Below are positions 18,230 through 25,960 of a stretch of DNA of 64,000 nucleotides, in pieces. Each line of letters begins with the position of its first letter. Within the stretch, counting starts at the first letter, position 1. Under the pieces are notes generated by a model. The model saw only the letters and a program-made list of their open reading frames with translations, was not told the origin of the DNA and ran no database searches. Both the position numbers and the translations under genes were made by a program. Source of the stretch: Sphingobacterium sp. GVS05A (lineage in GTDB: Bacteria > Bacteroidota > Bacteroidia > Sphingobacteriales > Sphingobacteriaceae); contig NZ_JAHXYR010000005.1 in the NCBI RefSeq assembly GCF_019969845.1, forward strand, positions 248,001-312,000. Direction: 5' to 3'.

Positions 18230-18338
18230 AATGAAGTTGTCAGATGACAGCTTTAGAGGATTCAGATAAGAAAAGGGAAAACAGGTTTCTTGGGAATGTT
18301 TGTTGGTAGCATTTGGTCGGTAGAGAGAACTTATAGTG

Positions 18339-18415
18339 ACCAAGTTAAGACCAAGTTATTACCAAGTTCGACCTGTAAGCAGATTGAATGCACAGTGAGT
18401 CCACGTTGAGTCCAC
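18339..18415. repeat. Two sets of 11-bp-phased direct repeats
   Basis: ACCAAGTT begins at 18339, 18350 and 18361, exactly 11 bp apart. TGAGTCCAC begins at 18396 and 18407, again 11 bp apart. The repeats lie in a non-coding stretch about 190 bp upstream of a frameshifted gene. Phasing close to one helical turn suggests repeated protein contacts on one DNA face, or iteron-like origin of a mobile element. Function is not known. Confidence 0.6.
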
Positions 18416-18603
18416 CTTTTAAGGTGCTTTCATTGTGCCTGCATGTTTTTTACAAATCGGGAGGGGAGCGAGCTTGGGGCGAACTTGTCCATAAGTTATT
18501 TACAACAAAGTCCCTTGGAAATTGCAATATTTATAATTTTCATTTTATTCGAATTTGAAATTTGCTAAAAAAATAATAAGATGCTTTATGTCAGGCGTTT
18601 ACT

Positions 18604-19354
18604 GTGGTGTCTTTAGGTGTGGGAATAAATTATAATGGATTTATCAGAGGTCTGGTTGGCTCGCTGGTGGATAGAAAAGTTGGCAACAAAAACTACCTGC
18701 AAAGCAGCCCATATCGCGTCAAACAGACGGATGATACCAAAAGGGCAGGTAAAGATTTTGGAAAGGTAAGTCGCGCAGGTGCTTTGATCCGGACGTGTTT
18801 CGGGCAGTCCACCAGGATCTCCATGATGGACAGATGGGCAATCGGTTCAATGGGCAGATCTACCGGGCAATAAAGACAAATCTTGATTGTTAAGAGGGTA
18901 GCCGTACACTGAGTACTGCGTATTGGATCGGTTGGTAAATTTTCAGTTCAATGAAGACTGTCATATGCTGGATTATCTTTTTATCGATCCGGTAATCTCC
19001 TTGAACAAGAAGAATGAGCTTAAAATATCATTTCCGGAGTTTGATATTAAAAGAGCGTTGGTCCTTCCTGAAAAATGTAATGCGATAGTATTCAAATTTC
19101 ATGCAGTCTCATTCGATTTCGATCAGTTTGAGCCTACAGAGATAAAAGATACAGAGTGGGAATACGATGTTGAATATAAACAGGATGCGATACCGGCAAA
19201 AACCTTGACGATAAAGTGTTGGGAATTTATAAACAGGTCTATATTTGTCGGATTTACCATTCTGTATCTGGAAAAAAATAGCTGTTGGTCGAATGTACTC
19301 AATGAAATAGATTTTAATCCAGCTTCGATTCTAGCCGCTTTTCAGCTATACTAA
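18604..19354 (+). pseudogene. Frameshifted gene, about 250 codons (remnant)
   Basis: Three consecutive pieces read as one protein in different frames. Piece 1 runs from 18604 (GTG) with NYNGFIRGLVGSLVDRK and VKQTDDTKRAGKDFGK to ALIR near 18792. Piece 2 continues one frame away from about 18795 (VFRAVHQDLHDGQM, GNRFNGQIYRAIKTNLD), hits TAA at 18891 and reads on as EGSRTLSTAY. Piece 3 continues after a second shift near 18920 (LDRLVNFQFNEDCHMLDYLF) to the stop at 19354. The chemistry of all pieces is protein-like and no good start codon exists for the last one. It resembles, from memory, short-prefix paralogue families scattered in Sphingobacteriaceae genomes. Sequencing errors are the main alternative. 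Confidence 0.55.
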
Positions 19355-19756
19355 GGATATGGTAAGAAGCATACCCGGAGCATTTCAAATTCTTCAAGAG
19401 TTAATATTTTTGATAGGAGGACTGGTAATAAACCTTTTGATATGCCAATTGATGTTAATTGTTGATATAGATCTTTTATTAAAGATAACTTACTTTATAG
19501 TTAAAGCGAAAATTCACAAATACTGGCTATAAATGAAACAAAAGATGGTTATCTTGATCATAATCGGTTTCATCTATTTTTATTATTCTTGACAGATTAA
19601 ATAACACGCAAGAACGGAATTTGCTGGGTATTGAGAGAATCAATAAACCGTGTGCTGTACCTAAATAAAAAAGGCTAGAGAATGTAATATGCGTAATGAA
19701 TATTGATGAACTTATGATGTATCTAAAGAAATATCGACAAAATGAGGTAACAAAAT
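19355..19756. other. Degenerate region with small ORF remnants
   Basis: No intact gene of normal size. A 19-codon frame at 19533-19592 (MKQKMVILIIIGFIYFYYS) looks like a signal peptide or membrane helix. One base shift at its stop would extend it through DRLNNTQERNLLGIERIN to a stop near 19667, which suggests a broken small exported protein. A second 20-codon frame at 19696-19758 is without support. Confidence 0.35.
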
Positions 19757-19806
19757 AGAAGCAGTCTCCGAAATTGTACTAAAGAACAATTTCGGAGACT
19801 GCTTCT
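19757..19806. terminator. Strong bidirectional terminator ending the heme operon
   Basis: A perfect 21-bp stem with an 8-nt loop (ACTAAAGA) and A/T-rich flanks. It lies 10 bp beyond the stop of the 44-residue membrane protein on the minus strand and closes the heme-oxygenase transcript. Confidence 0.9.
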
Positions 19807-19815
19807 TATTTAAAA

Positions 19816-19950
19816 CTAAATAGATACGCTGCAGGACTTTGCGGCGAAGAAAAATACCGCAAGCCATACAAGTCCCTTTGCCAGGAAGAAGAGGAATGCC
19901 CCCATGCCGGCACGCTTCAACCATTTTGATTTATTGCCTTTTTGCTCCAT
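19816..19950 (-). CDS. 44-residue membrane protein next to heme oxygenase
   Basis: The minus-strand frame from the ATG at 19950 reads MEQKGNKSKWLKRAGMGAF, then a hydrophobic stretch FLFFLAKGLVWLAVFFFAA, ending KSCSVSI. A basic, positively charged N-terminus followed by one helix is typical of small single-pass membrane proteins, and similar proteins of 40-50 residues with K-W-L-K-R-A-G before one helix are, from memory, common in Bacteroidota. It starts 28 bp after the heme oxygenase stop and is followed directly by a strong terminator, so it is the last gene of the heme operon. Its function is unknown; a link to heme oxygenase is inferred only from position. Confidence 0.7.
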   Translation of the reverse strand: MEQKGNKSKWLKRAGMGAFLFFLAKGLVWLAVFFFAAKSCSVSI

Positions 19951-19978
19951 CTGAAGGATTAAACAATATCACGCCTTT

Positions 19979-20542
19979 TTAGTTTACACTTGTGATCGGA
20001 GTGAATACGTCCCCAAAGTTATAAAAAGTTTGGTTAGCAATTCCCACTGCACGATCATAAGTTGTAGGATCTTCAGCATATTTATTTAATACAGCCGTAA
20101 AGCCAGCCCACATCTCGCGGCTATTTTCACCATAACCTTCGAAGAAAGAGGTTCCCTTGTTGACACCATATTTGTTCAGCATCTGTACGATATACGGACC
20201 ACCCATGATAGAACCTTCCAGCACATATAAAGATGCTAACGCCTCCAACACATTGTTAACAGCAGGTGCTGTGGCTTCAGGCAGGCTATCGACGTTGCCA
20301 CCTAGCGTCTCAATATCATTTTTAATATAAGACGAGTTGCGACGTTCGGCAAGATCTGGTAATACTTCAGCCGTGACGAAAGGAGCGATGTTATCTTCTA
20401 CAGCACGGAAATAAGCATAGAACCCTTTTAATACCTCAGCATAATCTGCTTCAGAACGAATATTTTTCAATTGGCGCACGATCGTTCCTTCTACGTTTTG
20501 GTGAGCAGCGTGCGTATGCTCTTTGATATGTTGACTTAACAT
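19979..20542 (-). CDS. Heme oxygenase (biliverdin-producing)
   Basis: The likely start is MLSQHIKEHTHAAHQNVE at 20542; an upstream ATG would add 11 polar residues before the family's usual beginning. The 187-residue protein carries the N-terminal helix with the candidate proximal heme ligand His in EHTHAAHQNVE. The distal-helix pattern follows as LASLYVLEGSIMGGPYIVQML, with flexible glycines over the heme. It should open the heme ring with O2 and reductant, releasing iron, CO and a biliverdin-type product in the cytoplasm. It follows two DUF5018-like lipoproteins on the same strand (102 bp gap), consistent with use of imported heme as an iron source. Confidence 0.9.
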   Translation of the reverse strand: MLSQHIKEHTHAAHQNVEGTIVRQLKNIRSEADYAEVLKGFYAYFRAVEDNIAPFVTAEVLPDLAERRNSSYIKNDIETLGGNVDSLPEATAPAVNNVLEALASLYVLEGSIMGGPYIVQMLNKYGVNKGTSFFEGYGENSREMWAGFTAVLNKYAEDPTTYDRAVGIANQTFYNFGDVFTPITSVN

Positions 20543-20644
20543 GTTCTTATTTTTATTTATAACGATTCTATACAAAGATTCGTATTTATTTCCAAATATT
20601 TATGCTGTTTTCTGATTTATCATCTATGAAAAACGACAGGATTT

Positions 20645-21652
20645 TTATTCTACGATTTTGATCGGATATTGATAATATGGTGATGCTAAGAAAGTAGACC
20701 AATCACCCGATAAACTAAGTAATATTCCACCACTGAACGGAGTTGATACATTTGTAGGAGCATCATTCGGAATCTTGACACGAATTGACTTTAGGTCTTC
20801 GGAAATAGCCAAAAATTCCAAAGGAAAAGCGTCAGGATAACCCGATTCGTTTATAAAATTAAAAGAAACACTGGAAAATAAAAGTTGTTTAGATAGATGT
20901 CGAACGGGGATGCTGATAATATCACCTCTTTTTACTTCCCAAGTTTTCGTATGATTGAAATAAGGATAGGGATAGGCTGTTCCGGAGGTAATATTAACTA
21001 TTTTTTTACTGCTTCTGACGGGGACTCGGTATTTATTGTTTACTTGAACATAATAATCACCGGTTGGAATGCCTGTACCATCATATTGGTCCGCAATAAA
21101 TTGAAAGCTACTGAGCTGGTTTTGTGACGCAGCGATCAATTTGAATAATTTATTTTGATCATTTACCAGGAAAAGGCTATCACTGCCATCAGTAGCAAGA
21201 TTACGAAATGGAATCGAATAGGTACCGCCCACTGCAAGCGGGAGCACTGTCTCTTCATCCACAAAGGAAGGCAGTACGGCTCCGTTGGAGAGCTTTATTG
21301 TATAGACCTTGGTCGTACCATCCTGAGCTTTTACTTGATACTGAGCGCCGTCATTGAGTGCAATTGCTGTTCCTGAGGCTGGGCTAATACTGGCATTATT
21401 TGATATGTTAATAACAGGGCTGATCGTCTCAGGAATAGGCCATTCTGTTGATCCCGGCCAGGAGACATAGATGTTCTCCCCATTCACTATGGCTACAATC
21501 GTATCTTTACCTGCATTGTAAGGTATTTTAAAGGAAGTAATTTCGGCATAAGGAGTAGGAGCAATCTCATATTCTTTTTTACAGGCCGAGAAGAGTATTC
21601 CTACCAATAGCAACAGAGCAGGGAAGGTATATGTGGTGTATCTTGTTTTCAT
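20645..21652 (-). CDS. DUF5018-like surface lipoprotein
   Basis: The lipoprotein signal MKTRYTTYTFPALLLLVGILFSAC has its lipobox at FSAC, followed by KKEYE, which fits the Bacteroidota lipoprotein export pattern of a charged residue tract right after the cysteine. An in-frame ATG 9 bp upstream is the alternative start. The mature part begins with EITSFKI...VNGENIYVSWP and a TKVYTIKLSN ending, the repeated beta-sandwich seen in DUF5018-type proteins. It should sit on the outer membrane. It is 74 bp downstream of a shorter paralogue and upstream of heme oxygenase, so a role in heme or iron capture is inferred from context only. Confidence 0.75.
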   Translation of the reverse strand: MKTRYTTYTFPALLLLVGILFSACKKEYEIAPTPYAEITSFKIPYNAGKDTIVAIVNGENIYVSWPGSTEWPIPETISPVINISNNASISPASGTAIALNDGAQYQVKAQDGTTKVYTIKLSNGAVLPSFVDEETVLPLAVGGTYSIPFRNLATDGSDSLFLVNDQNKLFKLIAASQNQLSSFQFIADQYDGTGIPTGDYYVQVNNKYRVPVRSSKKIVNITSGTAYPYPYFNHTKTWEVKRGDIISIPVRHLSKQLLFSSVSFNFINESGYPDAFPLEFLAISEDLKSIRVKIPNDAPTNVSTPFSGGILLSLSGDWSTFLASPYYQYPIKIVE

Positions 21653-21735
21653 ATTAATCATGACTTTCGGTAGTCGAATAAAATATTCTTAGTTTAATTG
21701 ATCTGACTACGATCTATTGGTTTACTTCAGAATGG

Positions 21736-22539
21736 TCAGTTATTGTAAAAAATGCGGATCGGATTTTTTAAAGTGACTTCGCGGCTGTAATAACGAAGCT
21801 TAATAAAATAGTCGCCCGCAGCAGGTACTTTGTTATATTTAATATCCCGTCCACTTCCTGTTACGCGTCCCTCTATGTCGTTTAGATTAAGCAACATGTA
21901 GGCTTTTTCGACCGATGGAGAAGTTGCAGATGAGATACTTTTAAATGGGTATTCCTTTCCGTTTTTATCGACTAAACTTGCTTTTGCCAGTTCGAGATCA
22001 CTTTCTGGTGTAGCGATATAAGGGTATGAACTGAGCGTATTAAAGACATAGATGTCATTTCTGGTATACCAGAAGGTCTGATCATATGCGATGGGATTAT
22101 TTAAATCTGTGCTGACTTCCTGTGGATTAAGCGGGATTTGATCGCTTTTTATGGTTAAGGTATACGTCGCACTACTTCCATCTGTGGCTGTCACAGGATA
22201 TTGTATGATGCGACCATTGGTGAAATAGTCCACCATATTGGTGATTAAAGTATCTGTCCCTTGCTTTAAAGTAACCCCAGAAGCGACCTTAACTTCTGGT
22301 TCTAAACTTGTCATATAAAGGCTTGCTGGAATAGTGACCGTAATGGTTTTATTACTATTATCAATAGCACCAATAATTTCCTTATTGGTATTAATAATTT
22401 TGAAACTGCTGATTCGAGCCATTTCTTCTTTTTCATAAGGCTGAGTTTCAGTTTTCGTACAGGAAGAGATGAATAGGCTGCCTATTAAAACACCTGAAGT
22501 TAATATTGATTTTTGTAGGGTTAATAATTGAGTTTTCAT
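21736..22539 (-). CDS. DUF5018-like surface lipoprotein
   Basis: The 267-residue protein has a lipobox ISSC (after LTSGVLIGSLF) followed by TKTE. Its first mature segment, ARISSFKIINTNKEIIGAIDNSNKTITVTIP, and the SSATYTLTIKSD strand match the pattern of the next gene, so the two are paralogues. The C-terminal region ends YFIKLRYYSREVTLKNPIRIFYNN. It is expected to be anchored in the outer membrane. Ligand unknown; the position between HmuY-like proteins and heme oxygenase suggests a part in heme handling. Confidence 0.75.
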   Translation of the reverse strand: MKTQLLTLQKSILTSGVLIGSLFISSCTKTETQPYEKEEMARISSFKIINTNKEIIGAIDNSNKTITVTIPASLYMTSLEPEVKVASGVTLKQGTDTLITNMVDYFTNGRIIQYPVTATDGSSATYTLTIKSDQIPLNPQEVSTDLNNPIAYDQTFWYTRNDIYVFNTLSSYPYIATPESDLELAKASLVDKNGKEYPFKSISSATSPSVEKAYMLLNLNDIEGRVTGSGRDIKYNKVPAAGDYFIKLRYYSREVTLKNPIRIFYNN

Positions 22540-22621
22540 TATTATCGGGGAAGTAACCGGTATCAGCGTAGCTGATACCGGGTTTAAAATTTACAATTCT
22601 TATCAAAAAGTACTTAGCTTA

Positions 22622-23332
22622 TTAATTCAGCTTTTTGTAGTCGAAACTCATAAAAGGGAAATTGGTTGCAGCATAAGGGGCATTAGGCACCTCATCCTTG
22701 TATACACTATTCAAACGCAATTTCCATTTTGTATTTGTCGTTTTATTGACAAGGATATACGTTCTTGGACCATAGCTGCTCATGATATGATTGCTAATGT
22801 TATAGATATACCAACCTGCGCTTGATGGGTTTCCTGTTCCGTTGATGCTGTTAGAACCTGCGGTACCTGTTGAAATTAATGTACCTGTGGTCGCTGCTGT
22901 CACAGCATCAAAAGCTGTATTGACATAATACAGATTGTATTTTGTTGTATTTACAGTCAGACTTGCATTGGCTGTGCCACTGAATTGAAAATCGTAGCCA
23001 GCCGATGTGCCGCCATCGTTATTGATCAAATCATAATAATAAGTGCTCGCTGGGTTTTTCCATTGCGTTGTATCAACCAGGTCAGGTACTGTACCCTGAT
23101 GGAAGTTACGTGCACCATAAGTGCCTGTAGCGAGGGTTTTTAAATATCCTTTTGTGCCAGTAGCAGTAAAGTTTACTGTACCGCCTATGGTTGTTGAAGG
23201 TGTGGCAGCGCGTTTGCTGAATGATTGCTCTTCTACACTAGGTGCAAGTGAATTGTCTTTGCTACATGATGCGGTCATGCCAATCGCGGCAATACCTAAG
23301 GCAATTGATAAAGTTCTGAATTTGATTTTCAT
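22622..23332 (-). CDS. HmuY-like lipoprotein
   Basis: The 236-residue protein has a lipoprotein signal ending TASC, then SKDN. The C-terminal half is HmuY-like: GWYIYNISNHIMSSYGPRTYILVNKTTNTKWKLRLNSVYKDE, ending FPFMSFDYKKLN. The HIM triplet in the NHIM segment matches THIM of the 25155-25910 paralogue and is a candidate heme-contact site, since HmuY proteins bind heme through His or Met. A serine/threonine/glycine-rich central region is larger than in the paralogues. It should act as a surface heme-binding protein handing heme to the receptor encoded at 25961-28339. Confidence 0.75.
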   Translation of the reverse strand: MKIKFRTLSIALGIAAIGMTASCSKDNSLAPSVEEQSFSKRAATPSTTIGGTVNFTATGTKGYLKTLATGTYGARNFHQGTVPDLVDTTQWKNPASTYYYDLINNDGGTSAGYDFQFSGTANASLTVNTTKYNLYYVNTAFDAVTAATTGTLISTGTAGSNSINGTGNPSSAGWYIYNISNHIMSSYGPRTYILVNKTTNTKWKLRLNSVYKDEVPNAPYAATNFPFMSFDYKKLN

Positions 23333-23456
23333 TTCTTTTTCGTAATTTTGCCACTTCTACAGTGGGCTAGTTAATAAATATATGTTAATTAGTCAATTTG
23401 ATACCGGATGTACCTCGACCGTATATCCGGTTTTTTTTGAATAAGAATTGTACGAT

Positions 23457-24245
23457 TTATGGTTTTATTTCAAACGTTTTGCTCCCTTTGGGCACAAGGA
23501 CATAATCAAATGAGATAAATACATGGGGTGAGTCTTTAAACCATTTATCCGATGTATACAGATCTTTATACATAGAAACGGGTTTAATCTTGGCATAATT
23601 TCCTTTTGCTGTGCGGATAATCAACGTTCGGGGTTTAATCACTTTTCCACTTTTTAGTGTCAATCCGTTTCCTAGTGCATAAGCAACATGCTCGTTCTGA
23701 ATGGTATGATCGCGTACCAGTTTGCCGTAAAAATCGTAGAGTAACCAACCCATACCATTTCCTTCGTCCCCGTTTTGATCCATACCGATTGCATCGCCTA
23801 TAAGTTTAAATTGGGAATCATCGGGAATTTCGGTGACTTCATCAAATGCTTTTTCGACGATCAGAATACCGCCCGTCGCATTGTTTCCATAACCAAAATT
23901 GGAATTGTTTGAACCATTATTACCAGATACATGACTATTGAAAATATTGCTGAATGCGATATCCCAGTTTCGGGTCTGACGGTGTGTTTCAGGAATACCT
24001 TTGTTTGTCTCTAGGCTATAATAGACTGTAGGAGCAGCGTTGTTGCCGTCATTTTTATCTGTACCAGCAAAATTGCGGACTTGAATCAGTTTATTATAAA
24101 GCCCTGTATTGCTCTCTTCTTCTTTGGGTGGTTCGACAACAGGTTCTACCGTTGGATCCGATTTGCTGCAAGAAGTATGGATTGCTAGACCAATGCAAAG
24201 CAATGCAATATATTTTGTTCTGGTGAGCTGTCTTGCTATATTCAT
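23457..24245 (-). CDS. HmuY-like lipoprotein
   Basis: The 262-residue protein has a lipobox HTSC followed by SKSD. HmuY features are the NWDIAFSN motif in the centre, GMGWLLYDFYGKLVRDHTIQNEHV, and the terminal LIIRTAKGNYAKIKPVSMYKD...HVFISFDYVLVPKG. An asparagine/glycine-rich loop (HVSGNNGSNNSNFGYGNN) interrupts the domain. It begins after a 292-bp gap that holds a terminator-like hairpin and a palindrome nearly identical to the one before the receptor gene, so it probably starts its own transcript under the same regulator. Confidence 0.82.
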   Translation of the reverse strand: MNIARQLTRTKYIALLCIGLAIHTSCSKSDPTVEPVVEPPKEEESNTGLYNKLIQVRNFAGTDKNDGNNAAPTVYYSLETNKGIPETHRQTRNWDIAFSNIFNSHVSGNNGSNNSNFGYGNNATGGILIVEKAFDEVTEIPDDSQFKLIGDAIGMDQNGDEGNGMGWLLYDFYGKLVRDHTIQNEHVAYALGNGLTLKSGKVIKPRTLIIRTAKGNYAKIKPVSMYKDLYTSDKWFKDSPHVFISFDYVLVPKGSKTFEIKP

Positions 24246-24262
24246 TTGTTGTGTTTTTGTTT

Positions 24263-24285
24263 TTATTTAAAATCATTCTAAATAA
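24263..24285 (-). promoter_or_regulatory. Iron/heme-regulon-type palindromic operator (copy B)
   Basis: The minus strand reads TTATTTAGAAT, one central G, and ATTTTAAATAA: an 11-1-11 inverted repeat with a single mismatch, 18 bp before the start of the HmuY-like gene. Seventeen consecutive bases are identical to copy A at 28345-28367. It resembles operators of Fur-superfamily regulators (TTTAGAA-type), which is inference. Confidence 0.65.
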
Positions 24286-24445
24286 TGGTAAAGGTAAAGA
24301 GTTTACCCTATTACTTGTGTATGAAAAATGATATTTTATATATTAATTTTGATTTTAACCGTTTGACTTAATATATAATATGTTCTTTGCATATAATGTT
24401 AATGGAACTTCAATTAGGAGCCTTTTGATCGGAAAAATAATAATG

Positions 24446-24500
24446 ATGTCTCCAAATTTAATTCATGTTGATTTTTTGATTTGAATATATTTGGAGACAT
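24446..24500 (-). terminator. Terminator or attenuator hairpin inside the heme locus
   Basis: Arms ATGTCTCCAAAT (24446-24457) and ATTTGGAGACAT (24489-24500) are perfect complements; pairing can extend inward with small mismatches. It lies 38 bp after the stop of the 195-residue HmuY-like gene on minus and divides the lipoprotein series into two transcripts or two expression levels. Confidence 0.55.
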
Positions 24501-24537
24501 TATCTACTTGAGTAGATTGATCGTACCTTTTAATAAA

Positions 24538-25125
24538 TTATTTTACAAACTTTTTAAAATTAATATTGTACGTTGCATTTCCATTGAGAGCAGTAATTCC
24601 AGCTGCCTGAATAACGAAAAGCTCGTCGCTCTTATCGCTTAGCTTTTCCCCTTTATACATTACGATGTAACGGTTAGGGGTGGGGTATACTGCATGATTA
24701 TTCTTAAAGTCATAGATTATCCATGTGGGTCCTGTCGCTGGAGCACCAGCACTGGAAGCATCTATGCCTAATTTTTCTGTGGAGGTTATATTGGCACCTA
24801 ATACTGCCGCTAATGTCAATTTTTCAATATTTGTATTCTCTTGATCGAAATATCCCAGTTTATAGTTTTCAGTTGATGTATTTTGCAAAGTAGAACCATA
24901 CATGCCAGATAGATTTATCATACTTTTTGCTTCCTCCTGAACACTATTTGTTTTGAAATCATAAAAAACTTTTGCGCCTGCGGGAACTTCAATTTTTGCA
25001 ACTGCAGTTATAGCCGTTGCATCGTTAAGTTTGCTTTCTTCAACTTTATCATCATCCTTGCTACAAGAAGTAAAACCTAAACTTAATGCACATAAAAGTG
25101 CAGCTGTTGTAAATAATTTGTTCAT
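24538..25125 (-). CDS. HmuY-like lipoprotein, short
   Basis: The 195-residue protein has a lipobox FTSC followed by SKDDD, a strong match to the Bacteroidota surface-export tract. The body is shorter than the other HmuY-like proteins but keeps the typical end GPTWIIYDFKNNHAVYPTPNRYIVMYKGEKL...YNINFKKFVK. The WDIAF motif is not clearly present. It starts 29 bp after the preceding HmuY-like gene and is followed by a hairpin, so it closes the receptor transcript. Heme binding is inferred from family and context. Confidence 0.72.
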   Translation of the reverse strand: MNKLFTTAALLCALSLGFTSCSKDDDKVEESKLNDATAITAVAKIEVPAGAKVFYDFKTNSVQEEAKSMINLSGMYGSTLQNTSTENYKLGYFDQENTNIEKLTLAAVLGANITSTEKLGIDASSAGAPATGPTWIIYDFKNNHAVYPTPNRYIVMYKGEKLSDKSDELFVIQAAGITALNGNATYNINFKKFVK

Positions 25126-25154
25126 CTTTAATTTAATTGTGTAATTTTTCCTTA

Positions 25155-25910
25155 TTATAATGTGTTTGTATTTAAGTTTTTGCTACCATCTTCCTGTACG
25201 TAATATTTGAAAGTGTAGTAGGGGGCAGGCCAGTTCATATTGGTCACTGCCGATGGATTTCCCTTATAGGCATTGATCAATTGTAACTTGGCATATTTAC
25301 CATCGGGAAGTCGGATAACATAGGTGCGATTGGGCAGCGCTTGCATAATATGGGTACTCAGGCTATACTGAAACCAGCCTAGAGACTCCGAGTTGGATGC
25401 CCAACCAATTTTGCCCGTTCCGTTCTTATTAAATTCTTCGTCCGAAGGTGCAACAGTCAGGCTTTGGTATGATTGCTTTAATAGCATGACAGCCGTATTG
25501 TTGGCTTCTCCCTGATAACCTGGATTGAACTCATCAAAAGCATTGTTAACAAAGACTTCAGAATTGTAGGGGCCCGTAAAGGCAATATCCCAGTCTTTTG
25601 TTTTCAACCATTGTGCGGAGTCGGCCTTTGTCTTGATCCAGATTTGCTTTTTGTCCTTAAATCGGAAAAGAAACATGTTGAAGGGTCGTTTTTCTTTACC
25701 CTCGGCACCGTCACCCATGGCGGCATCGGTGTCACCGGCAAGATCTTTGATGACAATACTCTTGCCATCTTCTAGTCCAATCGTATAGTCTTTGTCCTTC
25801 CCGCAGGAAAGGAACATAAGTGCCAGAAAACCTGAAAAAATACAACGTCCAATCTTATGAAATGAAAGCCAGATGCTGCATTCCGCTATAATGATGTTAA
25901 TTGTTCTCAT
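25155..25910 (-). CDS. HmuY-like lipoprotein, receptor-linked
   Basis: The 251-residue protein has a long N-terminal segment and a lipobox FLSC followed by GKDKD. It shows the clearest HmuY features of the set: DWDIAFTG, LGWFQYSLSTHIMQALPNRTYVIRLPDGKYAKLQLINAYKG and the terminal APYYTFKYYVQ. The THIM segment is a candidate heme-contact site. It follows the TonB receptor by 50 bp on the same strand, the order hmuR-hmuY, and is likely its direct partner on the outer membrane. An internal start nearer the hydrophobic core (for example a Met before the FLSC segment) is possible. Confidence 0.85.
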   Translation of the reverse strand: MRTINIIIAECSIWLSFHKIGRCIFSGFLALMFLSCGKDKDYTIGLEDGKSIVIKDLAGDTDAAMGDGAEGKEKRPFNMFLFRFKDKKQIWIKTKADSAQWLKTKDWDIAFTGPYNSEVFVNNAFDEFNPGYQGEANNTAVMLLKQSYQSLTVAPSDEEFNKNGTGKIGWASNSESLGWFQYSLSTHIMQALPNRTYVIRLPDGKYAKLQLINAYKGNPSAVTNMNWPAPYYTFKYYVQEDGSKNLNTNTL

Positions 25911-25960
25911 TGTTTTATCTACTATTTTGTGTACTTCTCTTTAGCTCCAATCTCCAATCT

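Noticed and set aside
17998..19756. Insertion sequence or prophage remnant
   Set aside because: No transposase, integrase or terminal inverted repeats with target duplication were recognised; only repeats, hairpins and a frameshifted gene are visible.
19712..19924. 70-codon minus-strand ORF overlapping the terminator
   Set aside because: It reads through the 21-bp terminator stem and is out of frame with the well-supported 44-residue membrane protein, which explains the same DNA better.
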